This document shows positions 43,310 to 53,713 of a stretch of 64,000 nt of DNA, piece after piece. Made by a program: the position numbers and the translations under genes. Where the stretch lies: assembly GCF_002797855.1 (NCBI RefSeq), contig NZ_PGFB01000004.1, forward strand, positions 248,001 through 312,000, in the 5' to 3' direction. The notes under the pieces were generated by a model, which was not told the DNA's origin, did not search any database, and saw only the letters and a list, made by a program, of their open reading frames with translations. The DNA is from Compostimonas suwonensis (GTDB taxonomy: Bacteria; Actinomycetota; Actinomycetes; Actinomycetales; Microbacteriaceae). Each line of letters begins with the position of its first letter. Position 1 is the stretch's first letter.

Positions 43310-43317
43310 AGGCGGGC

Positions 43318-45270
43318 TCAGTCGACCGGGGCCGCGAACTGCGCGTTGTAGAGCGTGAAGTACGCGCCGCGCGCCTCGAGCAGCTCCTCGTGGTCGCCCT
43401 GCTCGACGATGCTCCCGTTCTCCATCACGAGGATGCGGTCGGCGTCGCGGATCGTCGAGAGCCGGTGCGCGATCACGAAGCTCGTGCGGTCGGCGCGCAA
43501 GGCGTTCATGGCCTGCTGCACGAGCACCTCGGTGCGGGTGTCGACCGAGCTCGTCGCCTCGTCGAGGATGAGCACGTTGGGCCGCGCGAGGAAGGCCCGC
43601 GCGATCGTGACGAGCTGCTTCTCGCCCGCGCTGATGTTCGAGGCCTCGTCGTCGAGCAGCGTGTCATAGCCGTCGGGCAGCGTGCGCACGAAGCGGTCCA
43701 CGAACGTCGCGCGCGCGGCATCCAGGATCTCGTCCTCGGTCGCGTCGGGGCGTCCGTAGGCGATGTTGTCGCGGATCGTGCCGGCGAAGAGCCACGTGTC
43801 CTGCAGCACCATGCCCGTGGCCGAGCGCAGGTCGCGCCGGGTCATCGTCGCGGTGTCGACGCCGTCGAGCAGGATGCGCCCCGAGTTCAGCTCGTAGAAC
43901 CGCATGATGAGGTTGACGAGCGTCGTCTTGCCCGCTCCCGTCGGCCCCACGATCGCGATCGTCTGGCCGGGCTCGACGGTCAGGCTGAGATCGTCGATGA
44001 GCGGCTTCTCCGGCTCATAGCGGAACGAGACGTTCTCGAAGACGAGACGGCCCGAGACGGATGTCGGCCGCTGGGGCTCGCGCGGATCCTTGCTCTGCTC
44101 CTCCTCGTCGAGCAGCTCGTGCACCCGCTCGCTCGACGCGACGCCCGACTGCAGCACGTTCGCCATCGAGCCCAGCTGGGTGAGCGGCTGGGTGAACTGG
44201 CGCGAGTACTGGATGAAGGCCTGCACCGAGCCGAGGCTCATCGCGCCGGCCGCGACCTGCAGGCCGCCGACGACCGCGATCACGACGTAGACGAGGTTTC
44301 CGACGAACATCATGGCGGGCATGATGATGCCCGACACGAACTGCGCGCCGAAGCTCGACTGGTAGAGGTCGTCGTTCTGGGTGTCGAACTGCTGCTGCAC
44401 CTCGCGCTGCCGGCCGAAGACCTTGACGAGGGCGTGACCCGTGTAGGCCTCCTCGATGCGGGCGTTGAGGTGGCCCGTGCTCGTCCACTGCTGCACGAAC
44501 AGCTTCTGCGAGCGCTTGGCGATGACGACCGTGATGCCGATGCTCGCGGGGATCGTCACGAGGGCGATGACGGCGAGCAGCGGCGAGGTCACGAACATCA
44601 TCACGAGCACGCCGATGACGGTGAGGATCGAGGTGAGCATCTGGCTGAGCGACTGCTGCAGCGTCTGCTGGATGTTGTCGATGTCGTTCGTCACCCGGCT
44701 GAGCACCTCGCCGCGCGGCAGGGAGTCGAAGTACTTGAGAGGCAGGCGGTTGATCTTCGCCTCGACGTCTTCGCGCAGGCGGTAGATCGTGCGCTGCGTG
44801 ACCGTGTTGAGCACGAGCGCCTGCAGCCAGCCGAAGATCGAGGCGAGCACGTAGAGCGAGAGCGTGAACAGGAGGATCATGCTGAGCGCGTGGAAGTCGA
44901 TGCCCTGGCCCGGGGTCAGCGTCATGCCGCTCAGCAGGTCGGCGCGAGAGTCGTCGCCCGTGCGCCGCAGCTCGTCGATGACCTGCTGCTGGGTGGCCCC
45001 CGAGGGCAGCCCCGCGCTGATGACGCCCGAGAAGATGACGTTCGTCGCGTCGCCGAGCAGTTTGGGCCCGAGCACCGTGAGCACGACGCTCACGACGCCG
45101 AGCGCGATCACGAGAGCGAGCTTGAGCCGCTCCGGGCGCAGGCGCCCGAGCAGGCGCTTGGCCGAGGGGCCGAAGTTCATCGACTTCTGGGCGGGCATGC
45201 CTGCTCCGCCGAAGGGGCCGCCCCCGCCGGGGCGGCGCATGGGCGGTCGGGCTGTTGTGGTCTGGCTCAT
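43318..45270 (-). CDS. ABC exporter half-transporter, subunit with intact catalytic site
   Basis: The 650-residue protein fuses a six-helix exporter membrane domain (about 50-370) to an ATP-binding domain with Walker A GPTGAGKTTL, signature ISAGEKQ and Walker B VLILDEATSSVD, in which the catalytic Glu is kept. A Pro/Gly/Met-rich N-terminal tail of about 35 residues precedes it. It overlaps the upstream half-transporter gene by 4 bases and should form a heterodimer with it, like the TmrAB/BmrCD multidrug exporters. Regulation is probably by the TetR protein encoded at the head of the operon. Confidence 0.92.
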   Translation of the reverse strand: MSQTTTARPPMRRPGGGGPFGGAGMPAQKSMNFGPSAKRLLGRLRPERLKLALVIALGVVSVVLTVLGPKLLGDATNVIFSGVISAGLPSGATQQQVIDELRRTGDDSRADLLSGMTLTPGQGIDFHALSMILLFTLSLYVLASIFGWLQALVLNTVTQRTIYRLREDVEAKINRLPLKYFDSLPRGEVLSRVTNDIDNIQQTLQQSLSQMLTSILTVIGVLVMMFVTSPLLAVIALVTIPASIGITVVIAKRSQKLFVQQWTSTGHLNARIEEAYTGHALVKVFGRQREVQQQFDTQNDDLYQSSFGAQFVSGIIMPAMMFVGNLVYVVIAVVGGLQVAAGAMSLGSVQAFIQYSRQFTQPLTQLGSMANVLQSGVASSERVHELLDEEEQSKDPREPQRPTSVSGRLVFENVSFRYEPEKPLIDDLSLTVEPGQTIAIVGPTGAGKTTLVNLIMRFYELNSGRILLDGVDTATMTRRDLRSATGMVLQDTWLFAGTIRDNIAYGRPDATEDEILDAARATFVDRFVRTLPDGYDTLLDDEASNISAGEKQLVTIARAFLARPNVLILDEATSSVDTRTEVLVQQAMNALRADRTSFVIAHRLSTIRDADRILVMENGSIVEQGDHEELLEARGAYFTLYNAQFAAPVD

Positions 45271-47000
45271 GCCGCTTCCTCCGCTGTGAGTTGGGACTCG
45301 ACGATCTCTTTGTACGTCTCGTTGCCCTCGAGCAGCTCCTCGTGGGTTCCGCGGCCGACGATGCGGCCGTCTTCGAGCACGAGGATCTGATCGGCGTCGA
45401 CGATCGTCGAGACGCGCTGGGCGACGATCACGAGGGTCGCGTCGCCGACATCCTTGCGCAGGGCCGCCCGCAGCCGGGCGTCGGTCGACAGGTCGAGCGC
45501 CGAGAAGGAGTCGTCGAAGATGTAGATCTGCGGCTTCTTGACGAGCGCCCGCGCGATCGCGAGCCGCTGCCGCTGCCCGCCCGAGACGTTGGTCCCGCCC
45601 TGGGAGATCGGCGCGTCGAGGCCGTCCGGCATGGCGCGCACGAAGTCGGCGGCCTGCGCCGTCTCGAGCGCCTGCCAGAGCTCCTCCTCGCTCGCATCCG
45701 GGCGTCCGTAGCGCAGGTTGCTCTCGACGGTGCCGGTGAAGAGGTAGGGCTTCTGGGGCACGAGGCCGATCCTGGCCCAGAGGGCGTCGGGGTCGGCATC
45801 CGCCACGGCCACGCCGTCGACGACGACCCTGCCCTTGGTCGCGTCGAACAGCCGGGGCAGCAGGTGCACGAGCGTCGTCTTGCCCGAGCCGGTGCTTCCG
45901 ATGATCGCCGTCGTCGAGCCCGGCGCCACCGTGAAGTCGATGTCGCTGAGCACGGGCTTCTCGGCGCCGGGGTAGCTGAACTCGACATCGCGGAAGTCGA
46001 TCTCGCCGCTCGTGTCGAAGTCGCTCACCGGGTTCGCGGGCGGCCGCACCGAGGTCTCGGTCGCGAGCACCTCATGGATGCGGTCGGCGCAGACGGCCGC
46101 GCGCGGGATGAGGATCGCCATGAACGTCGCCATCATGACCGCCATGAGGATCTGCATGATGTAGCTGAGGAAGGCGGTCAGCGCGCCGACCTCCATCGTG
46201 CCGGCATCGATCTGGGAGGCGCCGAACCAGAGCACGGCCACGCTCGTGACGTTGAGCACGAGCATCACGACCGGGAACATCAGCGCCATGAGACGCCCGA
46301 CCCGCAGCGCCGTGTCGGTGAGCTCGTCGTTGGCGACGGCGAAGCGCTGCGTCTCGCGGTCTTCGCGGACGAACGCGCGCACCACGCGGATGCCGCTGAT
46401 CTGCTCGCGCAGCACCCGGTTGACGGTGTCTATGCGCACCTGCATCTTCCGGAACAGGGGCACCGTGCGGATGATGATCCCGCCCACGGCGACGAGCAGC
46501 ACGGGAACGCTCACGGCGAGCAGCCAGGAGAGGTTCACGTCTTGCTGCAGGGCCATCACGACGCCGCCGACCGCGAGGATGGGCGCCGAGACGAGCATCG
46601 TGCACGTCATGAGCACGAGGATCTGCACCTGCTGCACGTCGTTGGTCGTGCGGGTGATGAGCGAGGGGGCCCCGAACTGCGAGACCTCGCGCTCCGAGAA
46701 CTCGTTGACGTGGTGGAAGACCGAGCTGCGGATGTCGCGGCCCACCCTCATCGCGGCTTTCGCGCCGAAGTACACGGCCGCGATCGCCGCCGCCACCTGC
46801 ACGAGCGTGATGAGCAGCATGAGGCCGCCGACGCCCATGATGTACCCGGTGTCACCGGTCGCCACGCCGTTGTCGATGATGTCGGCGTTGAGCGTGGGCA
46901 GATAGAGCGAGGCCATCGACTGCACGAGCTGGAACGCGACGACCGCCACGAGCAGCGGCCAGTGCGGCCGAAGGAATCTGGAGAGGATCGTGGGGAGCAC
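45267..47000 (-). CDS. ABC exporter half-transporter, subunit with degenerate Walker B
   Basis: This 577-residue half-transporter has six TM helices and an ATP-binding domain with Walker A GSTGSGKTTLVHLL, signature NVSGGQRQR and Walker B IYIFDDSFSALD. The catalytic Glu after Walker B is Asp here, the mark of the degenerate site in heterodimeric exporters. The GTG at 47000 lies 7 bp after the TetR stop; the longer frame upstream is a shadow of the TetR gene. The next gene overlaps by 4 bases. Substrate unknown; drugs or lipids are likely. Confidence 0.92.
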   Translation of the reverse strand: MLPTILSRFLRPHWPLLVAVVAFQLVQSMASLYLPTLNADIIDNGVATGDTGYIMGVGGLMLLITLVQVAAAIAAVYFGAKAAMRVGRDIRSSVFHHVNEFSEREVSQFGAPSLITRTTNDVQQVQILVLMTCTMLVSAPILAVGGVVMALQQDVNLSWLLAVSVPVLLVAVGGIIIRTVPLFRKMQVRIDTVNRVLREQISGIRVVRAFVREDRETQRFAVANDELTDTALRVGRLMALMFPVVMLVLNVTSVAVLWFGASQIDAGTMEVGALTAFLSYIMQILMAVMMATFMAILIPRAAVCADRIHEVLATETSVRPPANPVSDFDTSGEIDFRDVEFSYPGAEKPVLSDIDFTVAPGSTTAIIGSTGSGKTTLVHLLPRLFDATKGRVVVDGVAVADADPDALWARIGLVPQKPYLFTGTVESNLRYGRPDASEEELWQALETAQAADFVRAMPDGLDAPISQGGTNVSGGQRQRLAIARALVKKPQIYIFDDSFSALDLSTDARLRAALRKDVGDATLVIVAQRVSTIVDADQILVLEDGRIVGRGTHEELLEGNETYKEIVESQLTAEEAA

Positions 47001-47007
47001 AGGGGTC

Positions 47008-47742
47008 CTATCTCTGCGAGGTCTGAGCGGGGTCGGTGGCGGGGAGGGTGGTGGGGCCGGTGGGCTCCCACTCGGAGCGGAATGCCGAGTCGAGAGCCGA
47101 GTCGAGAGCGGAATGGAGGATGGCGTCTGCGCCGTGGGCGTGGCCGGCGGTCGCGTGGCCGGCGTGATCGGCATCCGGCTCGCCGGAGACACCGTAGAGG
47201 ATGATCTGGGTGATGTCGTCGACGTCGAACGGGATCGTCTCGCCGATGCCCGGCAGCACCGAGGCGAGCGCGACCATGCGGATGATCTGGGCGACCCGGT
47301 ACGGCGGGCATCGCAGCCGGTCGCGGTCGGGCACGAGCAGCTCGGCGATGATGTGCGCGTACTCGTGTCGCTGCCCGTCGGTCGGCCGTTCGTCGGCGCC
47401 GAGCGCCGCGACCATCCGGAACACGTGCTCGAGGCGTCCGCGCATGAGCACCACGATCGCGGCGATCTTCTGCTCGAGGGGCAGTGCGAGGTCGATCGCG
47501 CGCAGGCCGTCGCGGAACGGCTGCGGGTCGAAGTAGTTCTCGACGACCCGCCGGATGAGCGTGTCCTTGTCGCCGAACGCACGGAAGATCGTGCCCTCGG
47601 CGATCCCCGCGGCCTCGGCGATCTGCTTGGAGGTCACGGCTCGCCCGTGGGCGATGACGAGCGGCGTCGCGGCGTCGATGATCATCGCCTGCCGGTCTTC
47701 CACCGACAGCGGTCGCGCACGATTGTGGGTCTCGGGTGTCAC
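47008..47742 (-). CDS. TetR-family repressor of the ABC exporter operon
   Basis: The 244-residue protein has an N-terminal TetR helix-turn-helix (VTSKQIAEAAGIAEGTIFRAF, then DKDTLIRRVVENYF) and a C-terminal ligand domain. The last 60 residues are low complexity, with repeats such as HSALDSALDSAFRSE. The GTG at 47742 is preceded 16 bp upstream by a perfect operator palindrome, so it likely represses its own gene and the two transporter genes that follow. Inducer unknown. Confidence 0.9.
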   Translation of the reverse strand: MTPETHNRARPLSVEDRQAMIIDAATPLVIAHGRAVTSKQIAEAAGIAEGTIFRAFGDKDTLIRRVVENYFDPQPFRDGLRAIDLALPLEQKIAAIVVLMRGRLEHVFRMVAALGADERPTDGQRHEYAHIIAELLVPDRDRLRCPPYRVAQIIRMVALASVLPGIGETIPFDVDDITQIILYGVSGEPDADHAGHATAGHAHGADAILHSALDSALDSAFRSEWEPTGPTTLPATDPAQTSQR

Positions 47743-47757
47743 GGGACGATCCTAAAT

Positions 47758-47773
47758 GAGTGAGCACTCACTC
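47758..47773. promoter_or_regulatory. TetR operator upstream of the exporter operon
   Basis: GAGTGAGCACTCACTC is a perfect 7-bp inverted repeat around 2 bp, close to the TGAGTGA-type sites of many TetR repressors. It lies 16 bp upstream of the regulator start, over its expected promoter. Confidence 0.8.
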
Positions 47774-47916
47774 CGCAAACTGGAGCGCCATCTCATATGG
47801 TTTTCATACAGTCAGGGCGGCTCCACCTCTCCTGCACAGAGCACCGCCCGAGGGCATGGTGGCCATATGTCCGATTTCCGCCAGTCAGTGTCGGATGCCG
47901 CGACTACAGTCGAATC

Positions 47917-48429
47917 ATGACACCGACATCCACGCCTCCGACCTCCCCATACCTCATCCGTGTGCCGAGCCCCATCGGCCGCCTGGAGCTGACCAGCGAC
48001 GGCGACAACGTGACCTCGCTCTCGATCGAGCGCGGCGGCCGGCTCCCCCTCGACGGCATCCCCGAAGACTCCGTGCCCGTGCTCGAGCTCGCCGCACGGC
48101 AGCTCGAGGAGTACTTCGCCGGTGAGCGCCACGACTTCGACCTGCCCGTCAAGGCGCGGGGCACGAGCTTCCAGCAGAGCGTCTGGAACCGCCTGAACGA
48201 GATCCGCTGGGGCGAGCACACCTCCTACGGCGAGCTCGGCCACGACATCGGCAAACCCGGCTCCGGCCGGGCGATCGGCGGCGCCGTGGGCGCCAATCCC
48301 CTGCCCATCATCGTGGGCTGCCACCGGGTGCTCTCGTCGACGGGGCGCATCACGGGCTACAGCGGTGGCGAGGGTATCCCCACGAAGCTCTGGCTGCTCG
48401 AGCACGAGGGAATCGTGCTCGCCGCATGA
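47917..48429 (+). CDS. ogt: Methylated-DNA--protein-cysteine methyltransferase
   Basis: The 170-residue suicide enzyme takes alkyl groups from O6-alkylguanine. It shows the family segments GTSFQQSVWNRLNEIRWGEH, TSYGELGHDIGKPGSGRAIG, a GANP turn and the acceptor Cys135 in VGCHRVLSSTG. The residue before Cys is Gly134 where nearly all members have Pro (PCHRV). The ATG at 47917 begins the real protein; the upstream part of the open frame is non-coding in style. It overlaps tag by 4 bases, forming an alkylation-repair pair. Confidence 0.92.
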   Translation: MTPTSTPPTSPYLIRVPSPIGRLELTSDGDNVTSLSIERGGRLPLDGIPEDSVPVLELAARQLEEYFAGERHDFDLPVKARGTSFQQSVWNRLNEIRWGEHTSYGELGHDIGKPGSGRAIGGAVGANPLPIIVGCHRVLSSTGRITGYSGGEGIPTKLWLLEHEGIVLAA

Positions 48430-49079
48430 GCGCACCCGAGACGACGACCCCGCCGACAGCCCCGCCGCCACTACCAACGGCGACATCGGCCGCGTCCGTC
48501 CCCGTCAAGCCGAGCCTCGCGGTGGGCGCCGACGGCCTCGCCCGCTGCGCCTGGGCGAACGGCGACGCCGAGTACGAGCGCTACCACGACGAGGAGTGGG
48601 GCACCGCCCTCCACGGCGACCGGGAGCTCTTCGAGAAGCTGTGCCTCGAGGGCTTCCAGGCCGGGCTCTCCTGGATCACCATCCTGCGTCGTCGGCCGGC
48701 GTTCCGCCGAGCCTTCCACGACTTCGACGTCGAGAGCGTCGCGGCCATGACCGACGACGACGTCGAGCGCCTGCTGAGCGATGCGAGCATCATCCGGCAT
48801 CGCGGCAAGATCGAGGCGACGATCGGCAACGCACGGGTCACCCGGGCGCTCGAGTCGGGCCTCGCCGAGCTCATGTGGAGCTTCGCCCCCGACGCGTCGG
48901 GTCGGTCGCGCCCCGCCTCGTTCGCCGAGATCCCGGCCGTCACCCCCGAGTCGACGGCGCTCTCGAAGACCCTTCGGGCGCTCGGCTACCGCTTCGTCGG
49001 GCCGACCACGATGTACGCGCTTATGCAGTCCTCGGGCATGGTCGACGACCACGTCGAAGGATGCTTCCGCGCGGCCTGA
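48426..49079 (+). CDS. tag: DNA-3-methyladenine glycosylase I
   Basis: Tag excises 3-methyladenine from DNA. The 217-residue protein has a low-complexity Thr/Pro/Ala N-terminus of about 35 residues, then RCAWANGDAEYERYHDEEWG with zinc-ligand Cys and His. LFEKLCLEGFQAGLSWITIL follows, then FVGPTTMYALMQSSGMVDDH and EGCF supplying the last zinc ligands. All match Tag. Translation is coupled to ogt through an ATGA overlap. Confidence 0.93.
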   Translation: MSAPETTTPPTAPPPLPTATSAASVPVKPSLAVGADGLARCAWANGDAEYERYHDEEWGTALHGDRELFEKLCLEGFQAGLSWITILRRRPAFRRAFHDFDVESVAAMTDDDVERLLSDASIIRHRGKIEATIGNARVTRALESGLAELMWSFAPDASGRSRPASFAEIPAVTPESTALSKTLRALGYRFVGPTTMYALMQSSGMVDDHVEGCFRAA

Positions 49080-49140
49080 GCTCACACGGCTCAGCTCAGA
49101 CGGGCTCAGCCCACACCAGCCCAGCCCGCACAGGCTCGGT

Positions 49141-49563
49141 TCACACGGGCTGCGGCGGCAGGAACGCCCGGACGCGCCACGGCTCCCACCGGGAGTCGTC
49201 GAAGGCGATGATGCCCGCCCACACCCACGGCACGAAGATGTAGAGCACGAGGAAGCCCGCGGCCTCTTTGCCGAAGCCCTGGCTCACCCGGTAGACGGCG
49301 ATGCAGACGAAGACGATCGCCGCGTAGTTGACGAAGGGCACGAGCAGCAGGATCGACCACCACCCGGGCTGGCGCCCGAGCTCCAGCAGAATCCAGTTGC
49401 TGTACACGGGCACCCAGGCCTTCCAGGCCGGGATGCCGGCCTTCACGAAGACGCGGGCCACGAACCACGACATCACCAGATACGAGGCGATGACGAGCAC
49501 GATGCTCAGCAGGCCGATGATGAGCAGGATCGCGAGGATCGCGGCGACGCCTTCGTGCGACAT
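49141..49563 (-). CDS. DUF5684-like small membrane protein
   Basis: This 140-residue protein has four predicted TM helices. It includes FVKAGIPAWKAWVPVYSNW and LLVPFVNYAAIVFVCIAVYR, the pattern of DUF5684 proteins, which often sit next to signal peptidase genes. No function is known. It converges with tag and lies 39 bp downstream of yaaA. The intervening 49080-49140 contains short degenerate GGCTCAGCYC-type repeats only. Confidence 0.75.
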   Translation of the reverse strand: MSHEGVAAILAILLIIGLLSIVLVIASYLVMSWFVARVFVKAGIPAWKAWVPVYSNWILLELGRQPGWWSILLLVPFVNYAAIVFVCIAVYRVSQGFGKEAAGFLVLYIFVPWVWAGIIAFDDSRWEPWRVRAFLPPQPV

Positions 49564-49602
49564 GGGTGGAGTCCTTCGGGAGAGTTCCGTGACCGGAGCC
49601 GG

Positions 49603-50370
49603 CTACACGACGAGCTCGAGCTCCTCCGGCGAGGTGCGCTGGAGATTCCATCCTGCCAGCGCGGCCCAGTCGAGTAAGGCATCGATGCTGGGAAAGTCGA
49701 CAGCGTTCATGAGGAAGTCGCGCACCAGCCGTCCCTTCGCCGCCTTGTTGAAGTGATTGAGCGCACGACGTGTGCCCGAGCCGTCCCCGGTATCGGTCAC
49801 GACCCGCACGTACGCGGACTCGACGCCCTCGGGTACGGGCCCCAGCGCCACATACGACTCCGACCGCAGGTCGAGAATCGGGCCGCCGACAGCCGCCAGC
49901 TCCTTCGTGACCGGTGCCGCCCAGTGCGAGAGCAGCGAACGCGGTGCCGCCCGAGGGCCGGGGCGCAGGCGCGAGTCGGCCGAGAGACGGTAGGCGGGAA
50001 CCGGGTCGAGCGCGCCGAGCAGCCCGAACAGCGCCGAGTGCACGACGACGGAGGTGCGGGCGAGCTCCCGGGCGTCGGAGGTGAGGCTTCCGGCATCCAG
50101 GGCGTCGAAGAGCACACCCGTGAAACGATCGATCGCCGGCATCGTCGCCGTGCGCCGCAGAGTGCGATTGCGCTCAACCTCGTCGACGAGCCGGGGGCCG
50201 AGTTTGAGGGCCGAGACCGCGGCGTCCTCGTCGCGCGACAGCTCCACGAGGGCCGAGACGGCTGCGCGGCGGCGAGCCGTCAGCGCGGGGAACGACAGGG
50301 AGGAGAGGTCGAGGGGCGGGCCATCACCGCCGGCCCTCTTCGTCTCGGAGGGCGGAAGCAGTACGAGCAC
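49603..50370 (-). CDS. yaaA: Peroxide stress protein YaaA family
   Basis: The 255-residue protein begins MLVLLPPSETKR, the hallmark of the YaaA/DUF328 family. It also has VVVHSALFGLLGALDPVPAYRLS-type and LNHFNKAAKGRLVRDFL segments. E. coli YaaA limits intracellular iron and oxidative damage; biochemical activity is not settled. It starts directly at the stop of the P-loop kinase gene, so the two are coupled. Confidence 0.92.
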   Translation of the reverse strand: MLVLLPPSETKRAGGDGPPLDLSSLSFPALTARRRAAVSALVELSRDEDAAVSALKLGPRLVDEVERNRTLRRTATMPAIDRFTGVLFDALDAGSLTSDARELARTSVVVHSALFGLLGALDPVPAYRLSADSRLRPGPRAAPRSLLSHWAAPVTKELAAVGGPILDLRSESYVALGPVPEGVESAYVRVVTDTGDGSGTRRALNHFNKAAKGRLVRDFLMNAVDFPSIDALLDWAALAGWNLQRTSPEELELVV

Positions 50371-50949
50371 TCAGCCCTCGATGAAGGCGAGCGCGGCCTC
50401 GACGTTCTGGCCGAGCGGACGCACCGTGTCGATAGTGACCCGCGGCATGGCGGCGCTCGCGCCCGTCCACTCCTCGTAGTCTTCGAGGCTCTGCTCGACC
50501 GCACGCCACGAGGCCTCCTCGAGGTGCGGCAGGTTGCGCACGCGCTTGTCGAGACGCTCCCGGTGAATCATCGGATCGGAGCAGACGATCTCGAGGACAC
50601 GCAGTTTGACCCCTGCGCGTTCGGCGAGAGCCGTCCACTGCAGGCGCGCGGGCTCCACGGCGTTGACCGCGTCGACGATGACCGTGCGCCCGGAGGTGAG
50701 CACGCTCTCGGCGATCGTCTCGGCCACGAGATACGCGGCGAGACCCGTCGGCTGGTCGGCCTCGATCCCTGCGCGCAGGATCGCCGACTCGATCGGGTCG
50801 ACCGACACCGTGGGGGCGCCCAGGCGCCCCGCCAGGATCTCCGCGAGCGTCGACTTGCCCGAGCCGGGCAGCCCCGCCATCACGATGAGCACGGGTACAC
50901 GAAGGTCACCGAACTGACGCTCGGTCACCAGACCCCCCTTGCCCGCCAC
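50371..50949 (-). CDS. P-loop AAA/kinase-like NTPase
   Basis: This 192-residue protein carries a Walker A motif VMAGLPGSGKSTLAEIL near residue 27 and a kinase-like fold with IVDAVNAVEPARLQW and the lid segment HRERLDKRVR, resembling zeta-toxin/Cpt-like small-molecule kinases. Substrate unknown. It ends directly at the yaaA start and begins 6 bp after atpC, so it might share read-through from the ATP synthase operon. Confidence 0.82.
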   Translation of the reverse strand: MAGKGGLVTERQFGDLRVPVLIVMAGLPGSGKSTLAEILAGRLGAPTVSVDPIESAILRAGIEADQPTGLAAYLVAETIAESVLTSGRTVIVDAVNAVEPARLQWTALAERAGVKLRVLEIVCSDPMIHRERLDKRVRNLPHLEEASWRAVEQSLEDYEEWTGASAAMPRVTIDTVRPLGQNVEAALAFIEG

Positions 50950-50955
50950 CGACCG

Positions 50956-51222
50956 CTAGACCAGGTGTGCGTTCCGCGCCACGACCGTGATGACATTGTT
51001 CTCGACGGAGAGGAAGCCGTCCTCGGCCTCCGCCGTGATCTTCTCGCCACCCGGCAGGGTGACACGCACCTCGCCGGTCGCCAGGATCGCGAGAACCGGC
51101 TCGTGACCGGAGAGGATGCCGATCTCGCCGTCGACGGTGCGGGCGACGAGCATCTCCGCCTCGCCGGACCAGACTTCCTGGTCCGCCGAGACGACGCTCA
51201 CCTTGAGGGGAGAGGAGGCCAT
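50956..51222 (-). CDS. atpC: F1Fo ATP synthase epsilon subunit
   Basis: The protein (88 residues) is a short epsilon subunit with the N-terminal beta-sandwich (LKVSVVSADQEVWSGEAEML, then GEIGILSGHEPVLAIL) but little of the C-terminal helical hairpin, as in many actinobacteria. The ATG at 51222 has GGAGAGGAGG upstream and lies 2 bp after atpD; a longer frame would overlap it. Confidence 0.95.
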   Translation of the reverse strand: MASSPLKVSVVSADQEVWSGEAEMLVARTVDGEIGILSGHEPVLAILATGEVRVTLPGGEKITAEAEDGFLSVENNVITVVARNAHLV

Positions 51223-51224
51223 GA

Positions 51225-52745
<1,521 letters not shown>

Positions 52746-53645
52746 TCACTTCGACGTGGCGAGGGCGTCCGCCCCGCCAACGATCTCGGCGATCTGCTGG
52801 GTGATTTCGGACTGACGTGCGTTGTTCGCCAAGCGCGTGTAGTTCGTGATGAGCTTGTCGGCGTTGTCGCTCGCCGACTTCATGGCCTTCTGCGTCGCGG
52901 CGTGCTTGGCGGCGGCGGACTGCAGCATGGCGTTGAACAGGCGACTCTCGATGTAGACCGGCAGGAGCGCGTCGAGCACGTCCTCCGTGTCGGGCTCGAA
53001 GGAGTAGAGCGGGAAGACGGCGCCCTGCTCGGGCTCGTCGACACCCTCCACGACCTCGAGCGGCAGAAGACGCACGACCTCGGGAACCTGCGTGATCATG
53101 CTCACGAAGCGGTTGTAGACGATGTGGATCTCGTCGACGCCGCCCTCGGAGGCATCCTTCACGAAGTCGGCGAGGAGCGTGTTGGCGATCTCCTGAGCCG
53201 TCTCGAACTTCGGGTCGTCGGTGCCGCCGATCCACTCGGAGCGCGTCGCGAGCTTGCGGAACGCGAAGTACGCGACGGCCTTGCGACCGACGACGTAGTG
53301 CACGACGTCTTTGCCCTGGCTGCGCAGCAGCGTCGTGAGCTCGGCCGCCTCACGGAGCACCTGCGAGTTGAAGGCGCCCGCGAGACCGCGGTCGGAGGAG
53401 AAGACGACGACCGCTGCGCGCTCGATCTTCTCCGGCTCGGTGGTGAGGATGTGGTCGACATTCGAGAACGTCGCCACAGCCGAGACGGCACGTGTGACGG
53501 CACGCGAATACGGCACGGACGCCGCTACCCGCTGTTGCGCCTTCTGGATGCGCGAAGCGGAGATGAGCTCCATGGCCCGGGTGATCTTCTTGGTCGTCTG
53601 GGCAGACTTGATCTTCTGCCGGTAGACCCGAAGTTGCGCTCCCAT
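52746..53645 (-). CDS. atpG: F1Fo ATP synthase gamma subunit
   Basis: The 299-residue rotor shaft has the N-terminal [20 protein letters not shown] helix and the C-terminal [18 protein letters not shown] helix that form the coiled coil inside the alpha3beta3 ring. [11 protein letters not shown] is also typical. Confidence 0.97.
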   Translation of the reverse strand: MGAQLRVYRQKIKSAQTTKKITRAMELISASRIQKAQQRVAASVPYSRAVTRAVSAVATFSNVDHILTTEPEKIERAAVVVFSSDRGLAGAFNSQVLREAAELTTLLRSQGKDVVHYVVGRKAVAYFAFRKLATRSEWIGGTDDPKFETAQEIANTLLADFVKDASEGGVDEIHIVYNRFVSMITQVPEVVRLLPLEVVEGVDEPEQGAVFPLYSFEPDTEDVLDALLPVYIESRLFNAMLQSAAAKHAATQKAMKSASDNADKLITNYTRLANNARQSEITQQIAEIVGGADALATSK

Positions 53646-53713
53646 GATTCTCCTGTGTGTCTGTGGTGTCCGATGGCTCAGACGTCTCGTCGGCTAAGTG
53701 CGGGCGAACCCGA

